NCBI RefSeq assembly: GCF_002924445.1
Contig: NZ_PIGG01000031.1
Location: 310,001 to 374,000, forward strand
DNA: 64,000 nt
Direction: 5' to 3'
Origin: Minwuia thermotolerans
GTDB taxonomy: Bacteria; Pseudomonadota; Alphaproteobacteria; Minwuiales; Minwuiaceae
In this document: in pieces, positions 55,215-63,429 of the stretch
How positions within the stretch are numbered: position 1 is the stretch's first letter
Layout: the number at the start of each line of letters is the position of its first letter
Made by a program: the position numbers and the translations under genes
The notes under the pieces: model-generated
The model's input: the letters and a program-made list of their open reading frames with translations, nothing else
Database searches by the model: none
Told to the model about the DNA's origin: nothing

Positions 55215-56386
55215 CGCCGAAATCTCCTCGCTGCGGCGTTGCCCGTGTCCCATGCCATGTCGATCAGGGCTGGTTCGGCAAGAAAGAACTCGCCGCCGAG
55301 CGACTCGCCACGGGGTCCGCCACAAAGCACTTCCTGCATCGCACGTTCGCCCGCTTTCGCATGATCGGAACTGGGGTGCGCATCATACCCGAGCGCCGCG
55401 CCGGAATGGAGCACTTCCCATCTGAAGGCGCCGCGCGGCAAAGCCCGATTGTGATCGTCGCAACGGGTCATCGGACTCTTCGAGAAGCCGGCCTTGACGA
55501 TGAATTTCCCGCCCGCGGACCGGCCCAGGAAGTCATCAGCAGAACCGATCAGACGCAGGACATAGAGATGCTTCGGGCCTTCGGATTCCCGCGTCGTGAA
55601 CGGAGTTTGCGACACCGGGCCGGCCTTGCTCGGCGACAGGATTTCGGGCGCGGCGGCCACAGACGCCCCGACGATCGGGTTCTGGCCGAATACATCCACT
55701 TCGCTCAGGTCAAGGTGGAGCAGCCGGCCGGCCTCGTCTCGCTCCAGGCGGACACCTTGCGCTCCGATATGCCGCCATGCGCCGGCGGCGGTCGATTGGG
55801 GGGCAAATTCCTCAACATCCATTCGGGTCTCGGGCGTGACACGCCATGCACGGACAACCCGCACAGCATGGTTCCATTTGTCCGCCCGATCGGGGTCGGC
55901 CACCTTGTCGCGCCATTCTGTCGGATGCATGAACTCTTCGGCAGTGCCGAGCTGATGCGAGCATTGCAGCAGCCCGAGCACTTTCCTTCTCTCGGCCGGG
56001 AGCGCCTTGCTGGTTCCGTAGACGACCATCAGAACGCCGGGTTCGCTTTCGCCGACGAATTTCCGCCGCGCGCGCTCATGCGTGAAGCCCACGAACCCCC
56101 AGGCGTCCGGATCGAACCCGTAGAAGCTGGTCAGCCAGACATTCGGTGGATCGGCATTGATCGCGTCGAGAGGGGGCATCAATTGGCTGGCATGAGCCCT
56201 CTCGAACGCTCGGACAGAACCATAGGCTTCTGCGACGCGCCGCTGGACCGCCGGCATCATCCGGGCTCCACGCTCCGGCCAGCCCCGCGCCTCGAACAGC
56301 TTTTCGAAGCCGCCATAGTGTTCATTTGCGATGCGCGTGATCGCCTGCGCATCGCCGCCGGGCGGGTATCCGCGGGCATCGCTCAC
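55211..56386 (-). CDS. PUA/EVE-like domain fused to a GIY-YIG-like nuclease domain
   Basis: 391 residues from a GTG that overlaps the methyltransferase stop (GTGA). Residues 1-75 are helical. Residues about 95-235 look like a PUA/EVE or ASCH-type barrel: WGFVGFTHERARRKF, GVLMVVYGTSKALPAERRKVLGLL and ADKWNHAVRVVRAW. Residues 272-378 fit a divergent GIY-YIG fold: KHLYVLRL (Tyr275), FIVKAGFSKSPMTR (Gly300, Arg308) and AGERAMQEVL (Glu347). EVE-type domains often read modified bases, so this may be a modification-sensing nuclease. Both domain calls are by eye; the gene and its operon position are certain. Confidence 0.7.
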   Translation of the reverse strand: MSDARGYPPGGDAQAITRIANEHYGGFEKLFEARGWPERGARMMPAVQRRVAEAYGSVRAFERAHASQLMPPLDAINADPPNVWLTSFYGFDPDAWGFVGFTHERARRKFVGESEPGVLMVVYGTSKALPAERRKVLGLLQCSHQLGTAEEFMHPTEWRDKVADPDRADKWNHAVRVVRAWRVTPETRMDVEEFAPQSTAAGAWRHIGAQGVRLERDEAGRLLHLDLSEVDVFGQNPIVGASVAAAPEILSPSKAGPVSQTPFTTRESEGPKHLYVLRLIGSADDFLGRSAGGKFIVKAGFSKSPMTRCDDHNRALPRGAFRWEVLHSGAALGYDAHPSSDHAKAGERAMQEVLCGGPRGESLGGEFFLAEPALIDMAWDTGNAAARRFRR

Positions 56387-59163
56387 GACGCCCGCCGGTC
56401 CGGCTGGTCCGCCTTCCCTGTCATCTTCGCGTACATCTCGAACAGCTTCTCCAGCCGTTCGGTGTCGTTGCGGAAACGGCGGCCGATATAGATGCGCTCC
56501 AGCACCTCGTCATTGCGGTCATGGGCCGCGCGCAGATCGTCGGGCATCTTCTCCGGGTCATAGAGGTCCGCAATGGTCGCGGGCCAATGTGCCTCCCGCG
56601 CCAGCAGGATGTCCTCGGCGCAGCGGGTCAGGTCGGCCTTGTTCTTTTCAGTCAATTTGGGGACAGGAAAGGTGTTCCAGCCAAGCTTATTTCCGTAAGA
56701 AAATCTCATCTCTAGACGTGAGCATACTGTTCCAATCCAAACGATGTGCATCTTCGACGCGATTAACGCTAAATTCCAAAGATCAGCATCATAGATTGCA
56801 AAACATTTATCGCCGATAATTGGTCCGGCCTGGAAATAATCGACAGGCAGATATGGTCGGCTCTCAGATGAGACCCGCGGCACAATAATCGCCCTATCTC
56901 CATTTTTCGCAGACATTTGGACAAAGCGATAAGGCGTTTTGGCATGCGCTCGTGTAGATGCCGCTTTGCTAGCCACCCTGAACTGGCGCACCTTTTCAAT
57001 GCGTGATGTTATTTCTGGGAAACTTATAGCAATATTTTTCTGCCGCTCATCAATCCAGATACACGCTCTCGGCTTTGAGTGGATAAGCTCCTCCGAGCCA
57101 AAGAATTTTCGCACAAAGTGCGCATCAGAACCAATTTTCTCTACCAACTCACGTCCTTCAGAGGCGGTCATAATTAGGTTGCCACCGTCCTTGGCCATAT
57201 TTCCCAGATACATCTCGCTTACCTGAGATAGAGGTTTGGTTCTTTGCTCAATGAACACAGAAGAATTTGGCACCAAGTACGGACCAATCTCCTTAACCTT
57301 CCACACCTCTGAATCGCTATATAGAAAAGCGCCGCCAGGTGTTTTCGATATTCCGACGATCACTACAGTCACACCGGCTTTGTCACTAGCCAGATTCGAC
57401 CACTTGAAGGGTGTATGAGCGAAAGAAATGCGAAAACCTTCGCTAAAAACCACTGGCCAAAGTAGAGCGACTTGCTCGCCTTGGCATATCGAGTTCGTTG
57501 CCACAAAAGCGGCAGATGCCTCAGTAGCGTTGCAGAAATGACATGCTTTCACAAACCAGTTTGCAACATAGTCGAGAGAGGCGAATGATCCCGAATATTG
57601 AGAGAAAACGTGCTCGGTGTCGCTCCTTTCGCCTGCCTCCTTTTTGTTGCGCCCTTTGTAGGGCGGATTTCCACAAATATAGGTCTCGCCACCCTCGTTC
57701 TCGAAATCGATCGCAGGCTGGTCCAGGGGCTCCTGCAACAGGTCATCACCATGGGTCTTCACGCCTGTGCCGGTCGGCGGGCAGATGCTCAGCCAGTCCA
57801 GCCGGAGGGCGTTGCCGCAGGTGATCCAGTTCTCGGCGTCGAGCGGCAGGAACTCGGCCAAGGCTTCCTTCTGACCGCGATAGGCGACGTCACACTGGTA
57901 TTCGGCAATGATGAGCGCCAGGCGCGCGATCTCGGCGGCGAAATCGCGGATCTCGATGCCCCGGAAGTTCGTGAGCGGGATGTCCGACTTTCGGTCTTCC
58001 TCGCCGCGGCGCCTGTTGATCTCCGCCTCGATCTCCCGCATCTGCTTGTAGGCGATGACCAGAAAGTTGCCGGACCCGCAGGCGGGGTCGAAGACCCTGA
58101 TCCGCGCCATGCGGCGGCGCAGGTTCAACAGCTTGCGCCCATTGTCGCCGGCCTCGTCGAGTTGCGCCCGGAGGTCGTCGAGAAACAGTGGGTTCAGCAC
58201 CTTCAGGATGTTCGGCACGCTGGTGTAGTGCATGCCCAGTGCGCCGCGTTCCTCGTCGTCGGCGACGGCCTGGATCATGGAGCCGAAGATGTCCGGGTTG
58301 ATCTGGTCCCAGGGCAGGCGGCCGATGTTTCTGAGATACCCCAGCGCCACCTTGCTGAAGCGCGGGACATCGAGGGAGCCGGAGAACAGCTCCCCGTTCA
58401 CATAGGGGAAGACATCCGCCCAGGCGGGGATGCCGGCTGCCCTGCGATGGCGGTTGCTCAGAGTGCCCCCGTGCCGGGTCGGGGTGTTCATCGCCCGGAA
58501 GATTTCGGCGATGACCTCGTGTGTGTTCGAGGCGTCGCCGTCGCTCATCTGCGTGACCGTCGCGGTGAACTGGTCCGCGCCGTTGAAGATGCCGGTGTCC
58601 TCGGCGAAGAAGCAGAAGATCAGCCGCGCCATGAAATGGTTCAGGTCGTGGCGGCGGTCGGCCGCGCCCCAGTCCGGGTTCTGCTTCAGCAGTTCGATGT
58701 ATAGCTTGTTCAGGCGGCCGGTCGCCTTGATGTCAAACGCGCTCTCCCGGATCTGCTTGACGGTCGTGATGCCGGCCAAGGGCAGGAAGAAGCCGAAGTG
58801 GTCGGCGAACTCGCCATAGCCGCAGACGACTACTTCCCCGCTGCTCAGATCCTCGGCGTGGAACTCACGGCCGTCAGTTGCCAGGATGAAGCGCACGCGG
58901 TTGCGCGCGGTATTGGTCGCCGGACTGTCCTTCAACGCCTGGAGGGTCTCCGCGACGGTTCCTTCATCGCAGGTCTTGATGTGGATGTGGTTGCGCTGGA
59001 GCACGCCGCCGAGGTCGGACCGGTTCGAATCGCCCTTTCTGAGGCGCTTGATCTCGACCGGCTTCCGCCCGAAAGCCTCGAGAAACGCGAACGGAAACTC
59101 GGCCGGATCGAACGGCTGCCCGGCGAGCGCCGATATGGCCTCCTCGATCTCGACGGCGTTCAT
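56383..59163 (-). CDS. MmeI-like N6-adenine DNA methyltransferase, first gene of the defence operon
   Basis: 926 residues from the ATG at 59163, with GGGGGA five bases upstream; the frame is open further upstream but without support. Motif I is VFDPACGSGNFLV (357-369) and motif IV GNPPYKG (498-504), the gamma-class N6-adenine pattern. Residues 1-340 resemble the N-terminal and helical spacer regions of type IIG/MmeI-like enzymes. No obvious D-x(n)-ExK nuclease motif is seen near residues 20-110; the nearest candidate reads HIHIK. The segment 510-835 (target recognition region) is encoded by clearly AT-richer DNA than the rest. It should methylate self DNA; cleavage is probably done by the downstream genes. 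Confidence 0.88.
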   Translation of the reverse strand: MNAVEIEEAISALAGQPFDPAEFPFAFLEAFGRKPVEIKRLRKGDSNRSDLGGVLQRNHIHIKTCDEGTVAETLQALKDSPATNTARNRVRFILATDGREFHAEDLSSGEVVVCGYGEFADHFGFFLPLAGITTVKQIRESAFDIKATGRLNKLYIELLKQNPDWGAADRRHDLNHFMARLIFCFFAEDTGIFNGADQFTATVTQMSDGDASNTHEVIAEIFRAMNTPTRHGGTLSNRHRRAAGIPAWADVFPYVNGELFSGSLDVPRFSKVALGYLRNIGRLPWDQINPDIFGSMIQAVADDEERGALGMHYTSVPNILKVLNPLFLDDLRAQLDEAGDNGRKLLNLRRRMARIRVFDPACGSGNFLVIAYKQMREIEAEINRRRGEEDRKSDIPLTNFRGIEIRDFAAEIARLALIIAEYQCDVAYRGQKEALAEFLPLDAENWITCGNALRLDWLSICPPTGTGVKTHGDDLLQEPLDQPAIDFENEGGETYICGNPPYKGRNKKEAGERSDTEHVFSQYSGSFASLDYVANWFVKACHFCNATEASAAFVATNSICQGEQVALLWPVVFSEGFRISFAHTPFKWSNLASDKAGVTVVIVGISKTPGGAFLYSDSEVWKVKEIGPYLVPNSSVFIEQRTKPLSQVSEMYLGNMAKDGGNLIMTASEGRELVEKIGSDAHFVRKFFGSEELIHSKPRACIWIDERQKNIAISFPEITSRIEKVRQFRVASKAASTRAHAKTPYRFVQMSAKNGDRAIIVPRVSSESRPYLPVDYFQAGPIIGDKCFAIYDADLWNLALIASKMHIVWIGTVCSRLEMRFSYGNKLGWNTFPVPKLTEKNKADLTRCAEDILLAREAHWPATIADLYDPEKMPDDLRAAHDRNDEVLERIYIGRRFRNDTERLEKLFEMYAKMTGKADQPDRRAS
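56660..57640 (-). other. AT-rich segment in the methyltransferase specificity region
   Basis: Within an otherwise GC-rich gene, about 1 kb covering residues 510-835 is visibly AT-rich, with AT-ending codons. It starts just after motif IV and ends where GC-rich sequence resumes near TEKNKADLTRCAEDI. This matches the expected target recognition domain and suggests it was acquired by recombination. Confidence 0.6.
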
Positions 59164-59200
59164 CTCATTCCCCCGGTTGTGCGGCCGACTCTGCGGCGCA

Positions 59201-60286
59201 TTATCGGCTTGTCCGTACCGCCTCCGCAATGCGGCGCACCAGCTCGTCTTCACGATCGCTGGACGGCAGGCGCACGCTGCGCATGATCTCCGCCTGCCGG
59301 TGGGGCGCGACGGCACCATAGCTCGTGAACGTCGTCAGGACCTTTTCATGGCCGAAGTTCTGACTCCAGGCCTTGAACTCCTCCGGCGTCCGGCAGACCT
59401 GCTCGCCCAGCCGCGCCAGCGTATTGCGGAAGCTGTGCGGGTTGAAATAGGGCAGGCTGGCCGCCTCGAAGGCTTCGCGGAAGATGCGGCGGATCGCGCC
59501 GGCGTTCTTCCAGTGGCGGCGGTCGAGCCCGGCCGGGGCGAAAACGCCGTCGCCGTTCGGCGCGACGCGGGTCGCGGGAAACAGCGGGTCGTCATCGCCG
59601 AACAGCAGCACGGTCCTCAGATGGTCGATCCAATCGGTCACGATGGCCTCGATGTCGTCCCCAACGGGGAAGAAGGACGAGGAGAAGGTCTTGGCCCGCT
59701 TGGTGCGGACCTCCCGCGCGTCCTGGTGAACAAGGCGGCGGGCGACGTCGACGTGCTTCAGCGACATCGACGCGATGGCGTTGTCGCGCGCGCCGCTCAA
59801 CAGGGTGAAGGCGACCAGAGCGCGATCGCGGCGCTGGATGTCGGTATCGGCCGACATGGTCGCCAGGACGTGTCTGATCTGTTCGACCGTCGGGACCGGG
59901 CGTTCTCGGACGGCGCGGGCGATGCGGGAATCGTTGGCCGAGGGGTTGAAGTAGTCCGCGTCCGAATAGCGGATGCGGGAGCGATAGCCGGGCTGGTCGG
60001 CCAGCCACTGGACAAACGCCTTCAGGGCCATCAGCCGGGCGTGAACGGTCGCCTTGGCAAGCGGCTTGCCCGTCGCCGGATTGATCTGCTCGACCAGATC
60101 GCGCTTGAACTTCCGCGCCTGCTCGATATGGAACCGCTTGAAGTCGCGGAATCCGGTCGACGCCTCGAAGGCCGCGATGGCGGCCGCGGCCTGGTCGACG
60201 GAGGTCTCGGAAAGGCGCTTCGCCTCCCGCAGATAGGTGAGATAACGGCGCTTGATCCGCTCGTTTTCGGGGTGGTGCTTACGCAT
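59201..60286 (-). CDS. tyrosine recombinase (second integrase of the island)
   Basis: 361 residues from the ATG at 60286, with AGGAG nine bases upstream. A core-binding N-terminal domain (5-105) and the catalytic domain follow: Arg167 in SGARDNAIASM, His284-x-x-Arg287 in NPHSFRNTL, His313 in NFGHEKVLTTF and Tyr323 in TSYGAV. All catalytic residues are present. Its start overlaps the HTH/zinc-finger gene by 8 bases. It is unlike the P4-type integrase at 61849 and lies only 37 bases before the methyltransferase, so it may move the defence cassette on its own or be a remnant of an older insertion. Confidence 0.88.
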   Translation of the reverse strand: MRKHHPENERIKRRYLTYLREAKRLSETSVDQAAAAIAAFEASTGFRDFKRFHIEQARKFKRDLVEQINPATGKPLAKATVHARLMALKAFVQWLADQPGYRSRIRYSDADYFNPSANDSRIARAVRERPVPTVEQIRHVLATMSADTDIQRRDRALVAFTLLSGARDNAIASMSLKHVDVARRLVHQDAREVRTKRAKTFSSSFFPVGDDIEAIVTDWIDHLRTVLLFGDDDPLFPATRVAPNGDGVFAPAGLDRRHWKNAGAIRRIFREAFEAASLPYFNPHSFRNTLARLGEQVCRTPEEFKAWSQNFGHEKVLTTFTSYGAVAPHRQAEIMRSVRLPSSDREDELVRRIAEAVRTSR

Positions 60287-60770
60287 GGGTTTGAGGCTCC
60301 TTGTCGAAGTGGTCATCCACACAGGGACCGGCGGGCTCCCCTATGTGTGTCGGAGCCTGCGGGCCCGAGACCTCCATGCCGGCGGCGAAAGGGGCGAGGC
60401 GGGCGATGGCGACGCGGCGGTGCATCAGCGTCTCGCAGACCGCGCAGAGGGCCCTGAGATTGACGCTGGACGGGTTGCGGTCGACGATCTCGGCCATCTC
60501 CAGCGCCGCCCGGCGCGGGACCCGGCAGCGGAAGCAGTAGAACTCGCCCGGGCCGCATCGGGCGCGCGGACGGCGGCGCGCCTTCAGGAACGCAATCAGG
60601 TCTTCGCCGAGGATCAGGAAGGGCTTCCGGTCGGTCAGCGCCGGCAACCCGTCCGCGATCCAGCGCCTGATGGTGCCCCGGCCTCGACCGAGAGTCCGGG
60701 CGACTTCCTCGACCGTGTAGTTGCGGTGGCGCTTGACCGCGCGCCAGTTGCCTCCGCTGGCCGCGGCCAT
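60279..60770 (-). CDS. HTH and zinc-finger-like DNA-binding protein paired with the recombinase
   Basis: 163 residues from the ATG at 60770. A MerR/excisionase-type helix-turn-helix lies at 15-65 (YTVEEVARTLGRGRGTIRRWIADGLPA). Two CxxC pairs follow (FYCFRCRV near 80 and LCAVCETL near 110), a probable zinc ribbon. It overlaps the recombinase start by 8 bases and follows the AlpA-like gene by 2 bases, so the three are cotranscribed. It may act as a recombination directionality factor or as a regulator of the island. Confidence 0.75.
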   Translation of the reverse strand: MAAASGGNWRAVKRHRNYTVEEVARTLGRGRGTIRRWIADGLPALTDRKPFLILGEDLIAFLKARRRPRARCGPGEFYCFRCRVPRRAALEMAEIVDRNPSSVNLRALCAVCETLMHRRVAIARLAPFAAGMEVSGPQAPTHIGEPAGPCVDDHFDKEPQTHA

Positions 60771-60772
60771 GC

Positions 60773-60991
60773 TCAGCTGCCCCACTGGCGGAGCAGGTCG
60801 CGGATGTCCTCGACGCGCCAGGCCGTGATGCGGGGGCCCAGCTTGACGGGCGCGGGGAAGCGCCCCGCCTTCACGCCGTCCCACCAGGTCGACTTGCTGA
60901 CGGGGATGATGGGCGGCTGGGGCGGGTCCGCCTTCGGGTTGCCGATGATCTGGCTGAGCCGGAGATAGCCGGTCTCGGGGAGGGTGTGCAT
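60773..60991 (-). CDS. AlpA-like helix-turn-helix protein
   Basis: 72 residues. The pattern YLRLSQIIGNP...IIPVSKSTWWDGVKAGRFPAPVKLGPRITAWRVEDI is the AlpA/phage-excisionase winged helix, in which the Trp-rich segment contacts DNA. AlpA proteins activate integrase or excision genes of cryptic phages and islands. It heads the short run AlpA - HTH/zinc - recombinase. Confidence 0.85.
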   Translation of the reverse strand: MHTLPETGYLRLSQIIGNPKADPPQPPIIPVSKSTWWDGVKAGRFPAPVKLGPRITAWRVEDIRDLLRQWGS

Positions 60992-61168
60992 GGTTCGACC
61001 TCGTCCAATGAGTGACGAGGCGATATTTCGGCGTCCGGCGGCCCGCGAATAGCCGGGTGGATTGCAGAAAACCCGGCCGCGTTTTCACGGCAATGTGGCC
61101 CGGGTTCCCATCAGAATATGGGGCCCCAATCCGGCCGCATCGACCATACCCCCTTTGTTTTCAGAGAG

Positions 61169-61849
61169 TTAGCAAGGTATGTCGGATTCGTCGTTTTCGG
61201 GGGTGGTTTCCGTTGTGGCGTCCTCTCCTGCCTCCTGGCCCGGCGTCTTCGGAGCGCCGCCTTTCTGTTGCCAGTTGGCGATCTTGGCGATGCCCTCGAT
61301 GGTCGACTCCATCGGATTGCCGTCATCGTCCGTCCAGCCATAGGTGGCCGCGTTCTCGCGCAGCCATTTCAGCAGAGCTTGCTTCGGGTGCTTGCCCCTG
61401 AGGTCCTCGTCGTTCTGGTTGGCGAGCCAGGCTCTCACCGCCGCCGCCAGTTTCGGCGCGTAGTGCGGGTGTTCGGGGTTCAGGTATTCCGGCTGGCCAG
61501 CCTTCTCCGGAAAGAAGAAGCCGCTGCGGAATCCTCGCCGTTCGAGCAACGCGCGCAGGGAATCGATATTCACAAGGGAGCGGTGGACATCGACCGTGCC
61601 CGGAATCCCGCCGGTCGGGTTGCCGTTTTGATCGTAATCGAGTTCGGGTACCAACTCCCCACTAATCCGCTCCTTGAGGAGGGCCTGCATGATCGCGTGC
61701 TTGACCGCCTCGTACTTTGGCGGGCGTAGATCGCCGGCCTGTCGTTCAACTTCGTCGGCCAGGTTCGCAGGGTCCTCGCCCGCCACCAGCAACGCGGCCT
61801 GGACGATGGTGAGTTCCTCGGTCAGTCTCCAGTAGTCGATGTCCTCCAT
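61169..61849 (-). CDS. island protein of unknown function
   Basis: 226 residues from the ATG at 61849, coupled to the integrase stop by a TGATG junction. It begins EDIDYWRLTEELTIVQAALLVAGEDPANL, a helical N-terminal region, and contains HPHYAPKLAAAVRAWLAN and HPKQALLKWLRENAATYGW, followed by an acidic Thr/Glu tail. I do not recognise a characterised family, though proteins with this layout are common beside integrases in alphaproteobacterial islands. The 177 bases after it hold no gene. Confidence 0.75.
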   Translation of the reverse strand: MEDIDYWRLTEELTIVQAALLVAGEDPANLADEVERQAGDLRPPKYEAVKHAIMQALLKERISGELVPELDYDQNGNPTGGIPGTVDVHRSLVNIDSLRALLERRGFRSGFFFPEKAGQPEYLNPEHPHYAPKLAAAVRAWLANQNDEDLRGKHPKQALLKWLRENAATYGWTDDDGNPMESTIEGIAKIANWQQKGGAPKTPGQEAGEDATTETTPENDESDIPC

Positions 61850-63099
61850 CAGCCGGCACTCCGGACAGAGCCGCGGGCCGTCGCGCCCTCCTGCGGGAAG
61901 GGCACCACCTCGCCGACGGTCCGCGCCGCGTCGAGGAAATCCGCCCACCAGGCCATCATCGCGACGCGGTCGCTCCAGTGCTCGCCGCGGGCATAGGCAC
62001 GGCGGACGTCGTTGTTCTCGACATGGCCAAGCTGGCGTTCGATCACGTCGGGCGACCAGCGGCCGGACTCGTTCAGCAGGGTCGAGGCGGTGGCGCGGAA
62101 GCCATGCGCCGTGACCTCGTCCTTCGCATAGCCCATGCGGCGCAGGGCGGCGTTGAGGGTGTTCTCCGACATCGACCGCCGGGCCGAACGCACGGACGGA
62201 AAGACCAGCGCCTCGTTGGCGGAGACCGCGCGCAAATCGCGCAGAATGGCGACCGCCTGCGGGGCCAGCGGCACGCGATGCTCGCGGCGCATCTTGGTCC
62301 GCTCCGCCGGAATGCGCCATATCGCTTCGTCGAAATCGAGCTCGGCCCAACGGGCCGCGCGCAGTTCGCCCGGCCGCGGGAACAGCAGCGCCATCAACTG
62401 CAGCGCCGCCCGGGTGGTCGGCTGACCGTCGAAACCGTCGATGGCGCGCAGCAGGCCGCCCAGCGCCCTGCGATCAGTGATCGCCGCGCGGTGCCGGACC
62501 TTCGGCGCAACGAGAGCCCCTCGTAGCGCGACGGTCGGATCGTTCTCGGCCCGCGCCGTGGCGATGGCGTAGCGGAAGACGCTGCCAATCGTGCTGCGCA
62601 ACCGGCGGGCCGTCTCGTGATGTCCCCGCCCCTCGACCTGCCGGAGCACCTCCAGCACTTCGGCCGAGGAGATATCGGCGATGGGGCGACCGCCGAGCTT
62701 CGTCTCCGCCATGCCGAGCAGCCATCGCGCCTTTTCGAGCGTGACCGGCGCGCGCCCCTCGCGCTCCAGCTTCCGGACGTACTCCGCGCCGATCGCATGG
62801 AAGGTGTTCTCTGCGCCATTGCGCGCCCGCAGCTTCTCCGCACGCTTCTGGTCAGCCGGGTCCATGCCCTCGGCCAGCAGACGCTTGGCGTCGTGGCGCG
62901 CCGTGCGCGCGGCATCCAGCGAGACCGCCGGGTAAGCCCCGATCGCCAGCGTCTTCTGCTTTCCAGCGAACCGGTAGGCCAGCCGCCAGAGCTTCGAGCC
63001 CTTTGGCGTGATCAGCAAATGCAGTCCCCCGCCATCCGAAATTTTTGTCGGCTTTTCGGCTGGGCGGGCGTTGCGGAGCTTGGCATCTGTCAGCGGCAT
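61849..63099 (-). CDS. P4-type tyrosine integrase of the island
   Basis: 416 residues from the ATG at 63099; the longer frame to 63207 runs through the arm repeats and is unlikely. An N-terminal DUF4102 domain (LTDAKLRNARPAEKPTKISDGGG and KLWRLAYRFAGKQKTLAIG) is followed by the catalytic domain. Arg242 lies in FPRPGELRAARW, His332-x-x-Arg335 in AHGFRATAST, His359 in LGHVENND and Tyr369 in RRAYARG. It is encoded next to the 3' end of tRNA-Thr, the usual arrangement for tRNA-targeted islands. Confidence 0.93.
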   Translation of the reverse strand: MPLTDAKLRNARPAEKPTKISDGGGLHLLITPKGSKLWRLAYRFAGKQKTLAIGAYPAVSLDAARTARHDAKRLLAEGMDPADQKRAEKLRARNGAENTFHAIGAEYVRKLEREGRAPVTLEKARWLLGMAETKLGGRPIADISSAEVLEVLRQVEGRGHHETARRLRSTIGSVFRYAIATARAENDPTVALRGALVAPKVRHRAAITDRRALGGLLRAIDGFDGQPTTRAALQLMALLFPRPGELRAARWAELDFDEAIWRIPAERTKMRREHRVPLAPQAVAILRDLRAVSANEALVFPSVRSARRSMSENTLNAALRRMGYAKDEVTAHGFRATASTLLNESGRWSPDVIERQLGHVENNDVRRAYARGEHWSDRVAMMAWWADFLDAARTVGEVVPFPQEGATARGSVRSAG

Positions 63100-63168
63100 G
63101 TTGGTATCCTGCGCATGGTCTCGGGACCGATGCCAACAACAATACCAACATTTTCGCGGGATACCAAC
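63099..63168. repeat. TACCAAC arm-type repeats at the right island end
   Basis: Copies of (G/A)ATACCAAC or its complement at 63099-63109 (inverted), 63142-63150 and 63160-63168, with a variant TGCCAACA at 63131. They lie between the integrase start and the tRNA gene and match the pair at 51881-51904. Confidence 0.6.
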
Positions 63169-63262
63169 GGACAGCACCGGACCATGTCGGCCACAGCCCC
63201 GCGTCAAACCCCTAGCTTTCCCGGCTCTTCGGGACGTTATTGGATGATGCTGGAAGGGAAAA

Positions 63263-63338
<76 letters not shown>

Positions 63339-63429
63339 GCCGGGCCGGCCTTTCGTGCCGGCAGGGCCGCGTCTATAGCCCGGCGCGGCGCGGCGGGCAA
63401 GGGGCGCGTTGCCTCGTCCCGTCCGCCCG

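Noticed and set aside
52980-55364. Long plus-strand frame opposite the helicase and nuclease genes
   Set aside because: Antisense shadow; the minus strand carries conserved helicase motifs and overlapping operon junctions.
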